A stretch of DNA of 64,000 bases. It comes from Cyclobacteriaceae bacterium (lineage in GTDB: Bacteria > Bacteroidota > Bacteroidia > Cytophagales > Cyclobacteriaceae). The DNA is taken from positions 59,842-123,841 of the forward strand of contig JALHOT010000001.1 of assembly GCA_022842845.1 (NCBI GenBank), written 5' to 3'. The position numbers and the translations under genes are program-made. Positions 7,898 through 17,222 of this stretch are shown piece by piece (the first letter of the stretch is position 1; each line of letters begins with the position of its first letter). A model generated the notes under the pieces. It did no database searches. It saw nothing but the letters and a program-made list of their open reading frames with translations, and was not told where the DNA came from.

Positions 7898-9118
7898 CTA
7901 AAAAATCTGATTGATTAATGATTTTTTTACCAACCGTGATGCCTCTACATTCTCACTTAGGATACTAAAGGACTTTTTTATGCAATCACTCAATTCTACT
8001 ATTGATAACTGCTCATTATATGGCGGTAAAGGAATTCTAAAAAGGCGAATTTCTTCCAAATGCAAATTAGTGATTGTCCCTTGCTTCGCCCTTCTATATA
8101 TCTCCTTCTTAATATGATTGGAATCCAAAAGAACTTTCAAAAATCTAACATCAAGTCGAGCTTTATCCTTAATTTTAAATAGTGCCAAAGACACAAAAGT
8201 TGAAAACTCCCAATCCCAATCTATAATTTTTGAAATACCTATTGTTCCATTTTTCGAATAAAGAATATCGCCTTTTTCAGGTTTACACCTTTTAGTAAGT
8301 TCTCGATGTTCCTTATATGAGATATACTTAACGTTATCTAAATTAATTTCGCTTTCTTGAATATCAGTCACCCTTAAGAAGGGAACACCCGCATTTACGT
8401 AATTTGGAGTTAAATGAGCCCCATCATTTATTGTAATTAGTTCCTCAAAATTCCTTACCTCCCATTTTTTTGGTATCCATCCAATTTGACTTTGTACCTT
8501 TTCACTTTCTGAAAGATTGTGACCATGAATGAGTGATTCAATAAAAACTGACTCGACAATTTTTAACGAGTCTAAACAGTACTTTTTAGTCTCTACCATC
8601 TCATCCGCAGCCCACAGCAATTCAGCCAGGCGTGCTTGCTGGTCTTTGGGAGGAAGGAGGAATTCTTCGTTTTTTAATGTGCCCCAATTTATTGTTGGTG
8701 ATAATGAGCCAACCGAAATATCAATGGCGCGATGCATAAAAGTATCCGAGTGCAAAAAGAAAGGAAAAAGTTTCGGATCAATTACATCAGGATTGGCCCT
8801 TAGTACCAATGAATGAGCAGAACAGAAACCATCAAACTCTACAATAGCAGCTTTTCGCTGATAGGCTCTTCTTCTACCAAAGATTACATCGCCTGGGTAG
8901 CAGCGTAACTTGGTGCCGGACACATCGTCCTTTTTTCCATAGCGCTTGATATGAATGGAATCTGAGTCCAAGTGTTCAAGGCCTACGTAGACTTCTAACT
9001 CAGTATTGGTTGGCTCTACTCGTTCACCAATGCTTTTGGCTATCTTCTCAAACTTATAGACTTTCCAATCGGATTTATCTATGTTCTTAATGTCTATATA
9101 TGATTCGAGTGTTTTCAA
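7898..9118 (-). CDS. hsdS: Type I restriction specificity subunit (HsdS)
   Basis: A 406-residue protein with the two-fold HsdS architecture: target recognition domain 1 (about residues 15-150, ending SPTINWGTLKNEEFLLPPKDQQARLAELL) and domain 2 (about 215-375, ending LHLEEIRLFRIPLPPYNEQLSIVEL), each followed by a conserved helix. These set the two half-sites of the methylation and cleavage sequence. The start is TTG 9118, three bases after the hsdM stop; no ATG occurs early enough to preserve the first recognition domain. It is followed at 3 bp by the GHKL-ATPase gene. The recognition sequence cannot be deduced by eye. Confidence 0.95.
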   Translation of the reverse strand: MKTLESYIDIKNIDKSDWKVYKFEKIAKSIGERVEPTNTELEVYVGLEHLDSDSIHIKRYGKKDDVSGTKLRCYPGDVIFGRRRAYQRKAAIVEFDGFCSAHSLVLRANPDVIDPKLFPFFLHSDTFMHRAIDISVGSLSPTINWGTLKNEEFLLPPKDQQARLAELLWAADEMVETKKYCLDSLKIVESVFIESLIHGHNLSESEKVQSQIGWIPKKWEVRNFEELITINDGAHLTPNYVNAGVPFLRVTDIQESEINLDNVKYISYKEHRELTKRCKPEKGDILYSKNGTIGISKIIDWDWEFSTFVSLALFKIKDKARLDVRFLKVLLDSNHIKKEIYRRAKQGTITNLHLEEIRLFRIPLPPYNEQLSIVELSDCIKKSFSILSENVEASRLVKKSLINQIF

Positions 9119-9121
9119 GGC

Positions 9122-10582
9122 TTAATTCAAAATTTCAAATAATGACTCCATACTCTTCTTCAACTGCTTAGATGATTGGTTCCACTCATGAAGGGCCTCT
9201 TCAATATTTATCTTCACTTCTTGCTGATCTACGTTGCTTACATATAATGCCATATTCAAACTTGCATTCTTCTTAAGGATATCTTCAAGATTAACCACTT
9301 TACAAAACCCATCCACATCTTCATATTTTTTATAGGCACTGTGAATCTTCTTAATATGAGTATCATCTAAAAAGGCAATGTTCTTATCTTGTCTTACTTC
9401 CTTTACAGCATTAATGATTAATACTTTCCCCTTTCTTTTTTTCTCTTTTTTGTTTTTGGTAATGAGCAAACATGCCTCCATGGGCGAGTTGTAAAATAGG
9501 TTTGGGCCCAATCCAATCACACACTCCACCACATCACTTTCAATCATTTTTCTGCGCATATCCGCTTCACTGTCGCGGAACAAAATACCGTGAGGCCATA
9601 GAGAAATAGAACGGCCATTCAATAGATCAAGGCTTGTTTGTATGTGTTGTTGAAAGGCATAATCGGCACAACCTTGTGGTGGAGTACCCCAGATGTTTCT
9701 TCCAAAGGGATCGCTTTCAAAACTCTTGCGGTCCCATGCTTTAATGGAGTAAGGCGGATTGGCAAGAATCACGTTAAACTTTTTAAGTTCATCGTTTTGC
9801 AAAAAAGCCGGATTGGCCAGTGTATCACCTCGCACTATGCTAAACTCTTCAATGCCATGCATGAACATGTTCATGCGAGCAATGGCAGAAGTGATGAGAT
9901 TAATTTCCTGTCCGTATAGTTTTAATGTCCGGTATTCTTTGCCTTCGGCTTTTAAATGCAAGGCACAGTTGAGCAACAAACCACCAGAGCCACAGGTTGG
10001 GTCATACACACTCTCACCTGGCTGCGGGTCCATGATCATGGTCATGAGTTTTACTACGGTGCGGTTGGTGTAGAACTCTGCAGCGGTATGGCCACTGTCA
10101 TCGGCAAATTGTTTGATCAAATATTCGTAGGCATTACCCAACTGGTCATCGGGCACATTGGCTGTGGTTAGTTTTTGTTTGGAGTAATGCTCAATAAGGT
10201 TAAGCAATGTTTCATCACTCAGCCGGTCTTTGTTAGTCCAGCTGGCATCACCAAAAATACCATAGAGCGTATCGGGGTTAGCCTTCTCAATGGCACGCAT
10301 GGCATTTTGCAAAGCCATGCCCACGTTCTTGGTTTTCTCCCGCACATCATTCCAATGTGCTCCTTCCGGTATTTGAAAATGGTGGTTCTCAGAGAAAAGA
10401 GCGTATTCAAAGTCACCATCGCTTTCTTCTAATGCCTTTTCAAATTCTTCATCGTACACATCGCAAATGCGCTTGAAGAACAGCAAAGGGAAAATGTATT
10501 GTTTATAATCACCGGCATCAATTGTACCGCGCAAAGCCGTAGCCGCACCCCAGAGATATTTTTCGAGTTCTTGTTGGGTCAT
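9122..10582 (-). CDS. hsdM: Type I restriction methyltransferase subunit (HsdM), second paralogue
   Basis: A 486-residue N6-adenine methyltransferase subunit. The N-terminal helical HsdM domain spans about residues 5-140. Motif I is DPTCGSGG (194-201) and the catalytic motif IV is NPPY (275-278). The conserved loop reads EFYTNR here, whereas the paralogue upstream has EFYTPR. The two HsdM proteins align along their whole length at roughly half of positions (by eye), so they are old paralogues and not a recent tandem copy. It overlaps the DUF4145 gene by 4 bp and lies 3 bp before hsdS. Both catalytic motifs are intact. Confidence 0.95.
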   Translation of the reverse strand: MTQQELEKYLWGAATALRGTIDAGDYKQYIFPLLFFKRICDVYDEEFEKALEESDGDFEYALFSENHHFQIPEGAHWNDVREKTKNVGMALQNAMRAIEKANPDTLYGIFGDASWTNKDRLSDETLLNLIEHYSKQKLTTANVPDDQLGNAYEYLIKQFADDSGHTAAEFYTNRTVVKLMTMIMDPQPGESVYDPTCGSGGLLLNCALHLKAEGKEYRTLKLYGQEINLITSAIARMNMFMHGIEEFSIVRGDTLANPAFLQNDELKKFNVILANPPYSIKAWDRKSFESDPFGRNIWGTPPQGCADYAFQQHIQTSLDLLNGRSISLWPHGILFRDSEADMRRKMIESDVVECVIGLGPNLFYNSPMEACLLITKNKKEKKRKGKVLIINAVKEVRQDKNIAFLDDTHIKKIHSAYKKYEDVDGFCKVVNLEDILKKNASLNMALYVSNVDQQEVKINIEEALHEWNQSSKQLKKSMESLFEILN

Positions 10583-11271
10583 AAATTCTTCATTCCTTTC
10601 TTCTCATTAATCAATTGAGCTAAACTTTGTCTTCTTTCTTGCTCTGATTCATCAGGATACAATTGATTAAGTACATCAACCAGCAGACCAAAAGCATCAA
10701 GTATTTCTTCTCTTGCAAATGGTCTCCCTACATGACTTCCATCGTTACCAATCCATTTGAGAGCTAATAACGTTTCGGCCAATTTTTCTCCAAGGTTTGT
10801 CTTTATTGATTTAATCATCTTATCTAGGGTACTGCCTGTTCCACCCTTTCCTACAACGATTAGTTCTAGCGCTTGCCTAATCTTATTTGCACAGGCATCG
10901 AGATCATACCAAAAGTGATTAAATGCTTTTATTAGAAGACGCTTTATTTGCTCATCTAAGGATAATGGCATTTCAAACATTATTAGCTCAGGAATAAACT
11001 GTGATGGGTAGAGTCTTCGATCATCAATTCTGTGATAATTTTCTGAAGTCTCAATGTCATTTGCCATAAACGCTACTTTTCCAATGACGCGATGGATAGT
11101 TTGACAATGCAGGTTGGTGCATTTAACTGACGTTGAAAATGGAGCAGTTTTAGTTTTAATCGGTTCAATAAGTTTTAGTGCGCCAATACCACATCTTCCA
11201 CATTTCCATGATGTATCAAATTTGTCAGATACAAACTTTTGCATCCATATTCTTTGGTCAAAATGAATCAT
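10579..11271 (-). CDS. DUF4145-type protein with N-terminal zinc ribbon
   Basis: A 230-residue protein. Four cysteines near the N-terminus (C24-x2-C27 and, in KCTNLHCQ, C50 and C55) suggest a zinc ribbon. The C-terminal half, with ALELIVVGKGG...LDKMI and the ALKWIGNDGSHVG segment, matches the DUF4145 pattern that recurs in and around restriction systems. It overlaps both neighbouring hsdM genes by 4 bp (ATGA), so it is stoichiometrically tied to them. Its role is unknown; regulation or bridging of the two methylase subunits is a guess. Confidence 0.7.
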   Translation of the reverse strand: MIHFDQRIWMQKFVSDKFDTSWKCGRCGIGALKLIEPIKTKTAPFSTSVKCTNLHCQTIHRVIGKVAFMANDIETSENYHRIDDRRLYPSQFIPELIMFEMPLSLDEQIKRLLIKAFNHFWYDLDACANKIRQALELIVVGKGGTGSTLDKMIKSIKTNLGEKLAETLLALKWIGNDGSHVGRPFAREEILDAFGLLVDVLNQLYPDESEQERRQSLAQLINEKKGMKNL

Positions 11272-12755
11272 TTGATAAAATCATTTAAAACCTCCTTGAA
11301 CTTTTCTTCGGCTTCCAAACTTTTATTCCATGCTTCTTTTAATTCTGCCAGTGCTACCTCAACTGAAGGAAGATTGTCTTCAATTACTTTCTCCACATAC
11401 AGTGGAATATTCAGGTTATAGTCATTTTCTTTAATCATTTCCATGGAAGCCACTTTCACCGAATTCTCCACATCCTTGAATGAAGAATACCAGTTGAAAA
11501 TTCGCTCCACATGGTCCTTTTCTAAGAAGTTTTGTGCGCGTCCAACACGTATTTGATCAGAGGCATCAATAAACAATACCTTCTTCCTTCGTGCTTTTGC
11601 TTTTTCACTTCTGAAAATCAGGATACAGGCAGCGAGCTGCGTTCCATAAAATACATTGGGCCCTAAGCCAATCACCGCTTCCAACAAATCCATTTCTAGG
11701 AGTGCTTTTCTTATTCTTCCTTCAGCTCCTTTTCTGAATAGCGCCCCATGCGGTAGCACTACCGCCATTCTTCCGGTTTTTGGTTTCATGGACTTGATCA
11801 TATGCTGAACCCAGGCCATATCGGCATTACCTGCAGGGGGTACACCGGCAATATTTCTACCAAAGGGGTCATTCACCCAGTTTTCCTCACCCCATTCTTT
11901 CAACGAGAATGGAGGGTTTGCTATCACACAATCAAAGGTTTGCAATTCATCACCTTCAAAAAAAGCCGGATTACGAAGGGTGTCTTGTCGTGCAATTTGA
12001 AAGTCTTCGACACCATGTAGAAACATGTTCATTCTTGCGATGGATGAAGATGTTAAGTTTTTCTCCTGTCCGTACAATTTGAGCGTTCGGTAGTCAGCTC
12101 CATTTTCTTTTAGGTGATCAATGCACTCAATCAACATGCCTCCCGTTCCACAGGTTGGATCATAAATGCTTTCACCTTCTCGTGCGTCAATTATCAACCC
12201 CATTAAGTGAACCACTGAGCGAGGCGTATAGAACTCCCCAGCTTTCTTATTAGTCAAGTCTGCGAAGTGCTTAATAAGATATTCGTAAGCCTGGCCAAGT
12301 AAATCAGGATCAACTTTAGAGTTTGCTAAATCGTATTGTGAGAAATGATCAATTAAGTCAATCAAAAGCCGATCAGAGAGCTTGTTCTTATTGCTCCACT
12401 GAGCATCACCAAAAATTCCGTACAAATAATCCTGATTGGCTTTCTCAATTCCGCGGAAGGCCTTCTCTAAGGCCTGACCCACATTAACTGTAGTTTCTCG
12501 AACATCCTTCCAGTGACACTTCTTTGGTATTACGAAGCGGTGAAACTCAGGTAGAGCCGCATATTCCTTATCGCCATCAGACTCTTTTAAGGCTAATTGG
12601 TACTCTTCATCATATACATCGGAGATTCTCTTGAAGAACAGTAATGGAAAGATGTATAGTTTAAAATCTGAGGCATCGACTGGACCTTTCAGAATCCATG
12701 CTGCTTTTGATAAGTATTGTTCAAGTTGAGAGAGTGTAAGTTTGGTCGATGCCAT
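11268..12755 (-). CDS. hsdM: Type I restriction methyltransferase subunit (HsdM), first paralogue
   Basis: A 495-residue protein and first gene of the restriction operon. Motif I DPTCGTGG is at residues 199-206, GEFYTPR at 173-179 and catalytic NPPF at 280-283; the N-terminal HsdM domain (DFKLYIFPLLFFKRISDVYDEE) is intact. Its C-terminus ends in a coiled-coil tail typical of HsdM. It shares the operon with a second, diverged HsdM, so the complex may be a heteromeric M1-M2-S enzyme or one subunit may serve another function. A structured leader lies immediately upstream. Confidence 0.95.
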   Translation of the reverse strand: MASTKLTLSQLEQYLSKAAWILKGPVDASDFKLYIFPLLFFKRISDVYDEEYQLALKESDGDKEYAALPEFHRFVIPKKCHWKDVRETTVNVGQALEKAFRGIEKANQDYLYGIFGDAQWSNKNKLSDRLLIDLIDHFSQYDLANSKVDPDLLGQAYEYLIKHFADLTNKKAGEFYTPRSVVHLMGLIIDAREGESIYDPTCGTGGMLIECIDHLKENGADYRTLKLYGQEKNLTSSSIARMNMFLHGVEDFQIARQDTLRNPAFFEGDELQTFDCVIANPPFSLKEWGEENWVNDPFGRNIAGVPPAGNADMAWVQHMIKSMKPKTGRMAVVLPHGALFRKGAEGRIRKALLEMDLLEAVIGLGPNVFYGTQLAACILIFRSEKAKARRKKVLFIDASDQIRVGRAQNFLEKDHVERIFNWYSSFKDVENSVKVASMEMIKENDYNLNIPLYVEKVIEDNLPSVEVALAELKEAWNKSLEAEEKFKEVLNDFIK

Positions 12756-12772
12756 TTAATGAGTAATTCAAA

Positions 12773-12826
12773 AGCCCATCCTCCTTCTTATTAATAAAGA
12801 AGTTCGATGGGCTCATTCGAAAGATA
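12773..12826 (-). promoter_or_regulatory. Leader hairpin and possible promoter of the restriction operon
   Basis: An inverted repeat pairs AGCCCATC (12773-12780) with GATGGGCT (12806-12813), with an inner pairing CTTCTT/AAGAAG. It ends 18 bp before the hsdM start. On the minus strand it is followed by a short T run. TATCTTTCG at 12826-12818 resembles the Bacteroidota -7 box (TAnnTTTG), which would place the hairpin in the transcript leader. Either attenuation or repressor binding would fit. Confidence 0.4.
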
Positions 12827-13111
12827 GGGCAAGAAAGTAATATAAAAAAGATCTTTCCTTACCTTGTTTATAAGCGTAGGCATTTGGCTTTCGTGCATTC
12901 CTTTGATTTTTTAACCACTGAGAATCAGTTGGTATGAGAGTGGCAAAAGCTTTTAAATCCTGCCCCCATGGCCATCAGCGCTTCCAAGCAACAAAGGTTC
13001 CCTATACACTCAACCATTTCAGGATGTACTAAAACCCAAGCTTAGGGAGGAGGTATCGCTCAGGCGCTTGTATTTTTATGCTGGTATTGCCAAATATGTA
13101 ATGAAACTCTT

Positions 13112-13215
13112 TCGCGTGAGGGATAGCAGCGGAAATCCTTTTTGCTATCAGGCCTTGTGCGCTGGGCAAAAAGATTGGAGCGTATAGCCCGACCCGAGGC
13201 ACGAGGGGCACGCCC
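13112..13215. repeat. Structured intergenic element, possible dispersed repeat or ncRNA
   Basis: This lies in the 565-bp gene-free stretch 12756-13320. It has the arrangement GGATAGCAGCGGAAATCC, a T/A-rich stem (CCTTTTTGC against GCAAAAAGATT) around a 20-nt loop, then a GAGCG-TATAGCC block and GGGGCACGCCC. I recall very similar blocks as intergenic elements in many Bacteroidota genomes, but cannot check this here. The rest of the stretch holds no convincing gene; short frames at 13029-13324 have no coding character. Confidence 0.45.
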
Positions 13216-13320
13216 TAGCTACCTGAATGTAGGTAGGAAGTCATTGCCTGACATTCGGATAAAGGGCACGCGCGGTATGGGTAGATTTTCTAACTTTCCG
13301 CCTACATCAAAACGCGCCCT

Positions 13321-13671
13321 ATGAGCAAGACTTCGTTTGACCTGTATGACTTAAAAGTGGAAGTGATAGCAGGTGAAAAACCTTTTGTGTGTAGCCATCA
13401 ACTTGGCGATGCCTTTGAAGTGCGCGGGGAGAATCTACACTTTACGAGTGACCGCCCTTTTTCCTTATACGCCCTGGCAGCGCTGCTTCCTTTACTGCCC
13501 ACCAAACAGAGACCCTTAAACCCCATGGACTGGATGGCCACGGACCACATTATTGCCTGCCCCGATCCGCATTGTGGGGCACGTTTTAAAATTAGTCGCA
13601 TAGGAAAGCGAGTGGTTGAACGAGCGGATACTACGGTTGTTCCTTTACCAGAAAACAATGATTGGGCCTAG
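13321..13671 (+). CDS. TIGR04076-like small protein
   Basis: A 116-residue protein that resembles the TIGR04076 family, including DLKVEVIAGEKPFVCSHQLGDAFEVRGENL near the start, a proline-rich FSLYALAALLPLLPTKQR centre and the cysteine pattern IACPDPHCGARFKI near the end. The family has no established biochemical role; cysteines suggest redox or metal chemistry. It is followed after 3 bp by an aldo/keto reductase and then a sodium symporter, so the three probably form one operon. The family name rests on recall of its pattern. Confidence 0.6.
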   Translation: MSKTSFDLYDLKVEVIAGEKPFVCSHQLGDAFEVRGENLHFTSDRPFSLYALAALLPLLPTKQRPLNPMDWMATDHIIACPDPHCGARFKISRIGKRVVERADTTVVPLPENNDWA

Positions 13672-13674
13672 GCT

Positions 13675-14724
13675 ATGGTAGAAAAATTTACGCTTGCACC
13701 AGACTTTCAAATTTCCAGAATCATTAAAGGCGGATGGCAATTGTCGCAAGGCCATAGTGCGGATGCCACGGAAGATCCGATTGAAAGCATGTTTGCCTTT
13801 GCCGACAAGGGCATTACTACTTTTGATTGTGCAGACATCTATACGGGAGTAGAACAATTGATTGGAGATTTTTTACGAGCGCGCAAAAAAAGATTGGGCT
13901 CCCATACCGACATACAAGTGCTCACCAAGTTTGTGCCGGACTACGATGTGCTGGCTACGCTTAGCAAACAAGATGTAGAGAAAATTATAGACCGCTCGTT
14001 GAAACGCCTGGGGCAAGAGCGACTGGACATGGTGCAGTTTAGCTGGTGGAATTATAGTGTAGCACGTTATGTAGAAACTGCGCAGTGGCTACAGGAGATC
14101 CAGCGCAGTGGTAAAATCCATTTACTCTCCGGCACAAATTTTAATACAGCCGCTACCGAGCAACTGGCGCGTGCTGGGGTAAACCTAAGCACGGTGCAAA
14201 TTCAATACTCGCTGCTGGACGCCAGACCCGAAAAGAGTTTGGCTGCGGCCTGTGCGAAACATAACACTCACTTTCTGTGCTATGGCACGGTGGCGGGAGG
14301 TTTTCTCTCAGAGAAATGGTTGGGGAAGGCAGAGCCCGCGCCTCCGTTTGAAAACAGATCGCTGGTGAAATACAAATTGATGATTGAGGAGTTTGGAGGC
14401 TGGGAGCTTTTTCAATCGCTGTTACAAGTACTGAAGTCCATAGCTGATAAGCACCAAGCTTCTATTACCAATGTGGCCTCGCGCTATATTTTGGATCGGC
14501 AACCCGTGGCCGCGGTGATTATTGGGGCCAAAACTTCTGCGCACTTAGCCGAGAACCTGAGGCTCTTTGAATTTACCTTAGACAAGGGAGATACAAGTGA
14601 CATTGAAAAAGTACTTTCTCAACGCAAAGGCCCTGCTGGCGATGTGTTTGATATAGAGCGCATCAAAGAAGGACCTCACGGTGCTATCATGCGTTACAAT
14701 TTGAATCAACAAGCAACTGATTAA
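13675..14724 (+). CDS. Aldo/keto reductase
   Basis: A 349-residue (alpha/beta)8-barrel NAD(P)H-dependent oxidoreductase. The family signature is visible: TTFDCADIYTGVEQLIGDFL (catalytic Asp and Tyr), a lysine near VLTKFV, and the C-terminal cofactor-binding segment ASRYILDRQPVAAVIIGAKTSAHLAENL. It reduces aldehydes or ketones; the substrate is unknown. It sits 3 bp from both the TIGR04076 gene upstream and the sodium-dependent transporter downstream, implying a shared uptake or metabolism task. Length is normal for the family. Confidence 0.9.
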   Translation: MVEKFTLAPDFQISRIIKGGWQLSQGHSADATEDPIESMFAFADKGITTFDCADIYTGVEQLIGDFLRARKKRLGSHTDIQVLTKFVPDYDVLATLSKQDVEKIIDRSLKRLGQERLDMVQFSWWNYSVARYVETAQWLQEIQRSGKIHLLSGTNFNTAATEQLARAGVNLSTVQIQYSLLDARPEKSLAAACAKHNTHFLCYGTVAGGFLSEKWLGKAEPAPPFENRSLVKYKLMIEEFGGWELFQSLLQVLKSIADKHQASITNVASRYILDRQPVAAVIIGAKTSAHLAENLRLFEFTLDKGDTSDIEKVLSQRKGPAGDVFDIERIKEGPHGAIMRYNLNQQATD

Positions 14725-14727
14725 ACC

Positions 14728-16098
14728 ATGTCCGATACTTCTCCTAAAGCCTGGTCCACCAACTATTTATTTCTGCTCGCCTCCATTGGCAGCACGGTGG
14801 GCTTATCCAATATCTGGAAGTTCACCTACCTCGCAGGGGAAAATGGTGGGGGCGCTTTTGTCTTGATCTACCTGGTGTCATTATTGACCATGGGCATTCC
14901 CATTTTGGCCGCTGAACTCTTGATCGGTCGAAGAGGTGGACGCAGCATGGTGGGCACGATGGAGGCGCTGTCTAAAAAAGACGGCATCAGCAAACACTGG
15001 AAAAGTTTTGGATGGATAGCCATGGTGGGTGTGTTCCTGATCTTAAGTTTTTACTGTGTGATTGCCGGCATGACCCTGGATTATACAATCACTTCTCTGT
15101 TTGGTGCTTTACAGGATTTGGATGCAACTACAGCCGTGAGCTCATACAATGATTTGTTAGCCGATCCGTGGCGCCTCATGCTTTCGCAATTTGTGTTTGT
15201 AGCAGCCACGGGTTGGATTGTGGCCAAAGGAGTACAGGGCGGATTAGAAAAATCAACGAGCTGGATGACACCCGCACTCTTCATTATACTCGTAGGATTG
15301 GTCATCTATGCGATGGTAGCAGGCGACTTTGCAGAGGGCGTGCGCTTCTTGTTCAATCCTGACTTTTCTAAAATTACACCCAAGGTGGTGTTGGCAGCTT
15401 TTGGTCAGGCCTTCTTTTCCTTAGGCATTGGTGTGGGTGTGATGCTCACCTATGGCGCTTACATGCCACGCTCGTCTTCTATTCTAAAATCATCGATCAT
15501 CATTTCATTTTCCGATGGTTTTGCGGCCATCCTCGCTGGCCTTGCTATTTTTCCCATCGTGTTTAAATATGGTTTGTCCCCCACAGAAGGTCCGGGCTTA
15601 ATCTTTATGACCTTGCCCATTGCCTTCGGGCAAATGCCGGGCGGTGATTTTATTGGAGCCTTATTTTTCATTTTGCTTTTTTTCGCGGCCTTAACGTCTT
15701 CCATCTCCTTACTCGAATCCATCATCTCGCACTTGGAGGAAGTGTGGAAGTTCGGCCGAATGAAGATCACGATTCTGGTTTCCACACTCTTGTGGATAGT
15801 CGGTTTAGGCTCTGTCTTTTCATTCAACATTTGGGCAGACTTCACGCCTTTGTATATGATAAAGCCACTGGAAGGAAAAACCATTTTTGAATTGATCGAC
15901 TATTTTGGTTCTAACCTCTTGATGCCCATTGGTGGCATACTGATGGCGGTGATTGCAGGTTGGTTATTGACTGCGGAAGTAACAAAGGAGGAGATGCGGC
16001 TGAAAGACCATCGCGTCTTTGTACTCTGGCATTTCTTAATTCGCTTTGTAGCGCCTGCTGCGGTGTTCTTATTGTTTATATCAAATCTATTGAGTTGA
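14728..16098 (+). CDS. Sodium:neurotransmitter symporter (NSS) family transporter
   Basis: A 456-residue membrane protein with about 11-12 predicted helices. The N-terminal NSS signature is clear (LLASIGSTVGLSNIWKFTYLAGENGGGAF, the unwound TM1 sodium site), followed by the GIPILAAELLIGRRGG block. Bacterial NSS proteins such as LeuT, MhsT and TnaT import amino acids or derivatives with Na+. The substrate cannot be read from sequence. It is the last gene of the operon starting at 13321. No truncation or frameshift is visible. Confidence 0.92.
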   Translation: MSDTSPKAWSTNYLFLLASIGSTVGLSNIWKFTYLAGENGGGAFVLIYLVSLLTMGIPILAAELLIGRRGGRSMVGTMEALSKKDGISKHWKSFGWIAMVGVFLILSFYCVIAGMTLDYTITSLFGALQDLDATTAVSSYNDLLADPWRLMLSQFVFVAATGWIVAKGVQGGLEKSTSWMTPALFIILVGLVIYAMVAGDFAEGVRFLFNPDFSKITPKVVLAAFGQAFFSLGIGVGVMLTYGAYMPRSSSILKSSIIISFSDGFAAILAGLAIFPIVFKYGLSPTEGPGLIFMTLPIAFGQMPGGDFIGALFFILLFFAALTSSISLLESIISHLEEVWKFGRMKITILVSTLLWIVGLGSVFSFNIWADFTPLYMIKPLEGKTIFELIDYFGSNLLMPIGGILMAVIAGWLLTAEVTKEEMRLKDHRVFVLWHFLIRFVAPAAVFLLFISNLLS

Positions 16099-16169
16099 AG
16101 AGGAATGTAAATCAGCACATGCCTTCCCTCCTTCCTACCCTTGTGTAGTTTTCTTACTTTCGTTTGTCT

Positions 16170-17084
16170 ATGATGATTACCTATCCACTCCTTTTAGATG
16201 GCGGTCTTTCTAACGAATTGGAAAGGCAGGGCTGCGATCTCAATCAACAATTGTGGAGTGCGAAATTATTAGCGACTCATCCCGAGGCGATCACCCTTGC
16301 ACATCTTAGTTATCTTGAAGCGGGCGCTCAATGTATTATTACCTCCAGCTATCAGGCGACCTTGCCAGGCTTTATGGCGATCGGCTATTCCCAATCTTCT
16401 GCGAGCGAATTAATTCTTACCTCCGTAGCCTGTGCCGAAGAAGCAAGAAACCGTTTTCTATCCATGAACCCGCAATCAGTAAAACCTTTGATTGCTGCCA
16501 GCATTGGTCCCTATGGAGCTTACCTGGCGAATGGTTCTGAATATCGTGGTGATTATGGTATCTCCGATCAGGAGTTGAGAGACTTTCATGAACCAAGAAT
16601 CAATTTGCTTTCTAGTTCATCGGCCGACATGCTGGCGTGTGAAACTATTCCTAGTTTTCAGGAAGCCAAGGTACTCGCAGACATTTTACAAAGTATAAAA
16701 AAACCATCCTGGATTTCCTTTTCCTGTAAGGATGGTAAACATATCAGTGACGGAACACCCATTGAGGCGTGTGCCGCTTTTTTGGCTGATCATCCCACAG
16801 TATTTGCTATTGGTGTAAACTGTACTGCACCGAAATATATTTCAGAATTGATTCAATCAATCAAATCGAAATCAGGAAACAAAAAGATTGTTGTCTATCC
16901 CAATTCAGGTGCAGTCTACAACGCGGAGAGTAAGACGTGGTCTGGTCTTTCGGATCTATCGTCTTGTGAAGTGATGGCTAAAGAATGGATAGAAGTTGGG
17001 GCCGATATCATTGGGGGTTGTTGTGGCATTGGTCCCACGCAGATCAAAGCCATGAGGAAAAATATTTTTAAAACTGATTCTTAA
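16170..17084 (+). CDS. mmuM: Homocysteine S-methyltransferase
   Basis: A 304-residue enzyme transferring a methyl group (from S-methylmethionine or AdoMet in MmuM proteins) to homocysteine. The zinc-binding cysteines are visible: GVNCTAP and the C-terminal GGCCGIGP pair. The start PLLLDGGLSNELERQG is typical. I chose ATG 16170 over the upstream TTG at 16164 because no conserved residue is lost. It is separated by 71 bp from the transporter. MmuM is often linked to an S-methylmethionine permease, and the NSS gene upstream could supply that, but this is a guess. Confidence 0.88.
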   Translation: MMITYPLLLDGGLSNELERQGCDLNQQLWSAKLLATHPEAITLAHLSYLEAGAQCIITSSYQATLPGFMAIGYSQSSASELILTSVACAEEARNRFLSMNPQSVKPLIAASIGPYGAYLANGSEYRGDYGISDQELRDFHEPRINLLSSSSADMLACETIPSFQEAKVLADILQSIKKPSWISFSCKDGKHISDGTPIEACAAFLADHPTVFAIGVNCTAPKYISELIQSIKSKSGNKKIVVYPNSGAVYNAESKTWSGLSDLSSCEVMAKEWIEVGADIIGGCCGIGPTQIKAMRKNIFKTDS

Positions 17085-17222
17085 AATCAAATGAAAACCG
17101 CGAAGACGCAGCAAAAATTCGAGTCAAAAAAAATGCTGCTCAACTTTTAATCATTCACGAGTGCACTCTACCCATACTGCATACACTTGATAATAGTGGA
17201 TCCTTTCTAAAAGCACAGATGA

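Noticed and set aside
1-12830. Integrase or phage origin for the restriction region
   Set aside because: No integrase, transposase or att-like repeats were found at either end; only the left side is out of the window.
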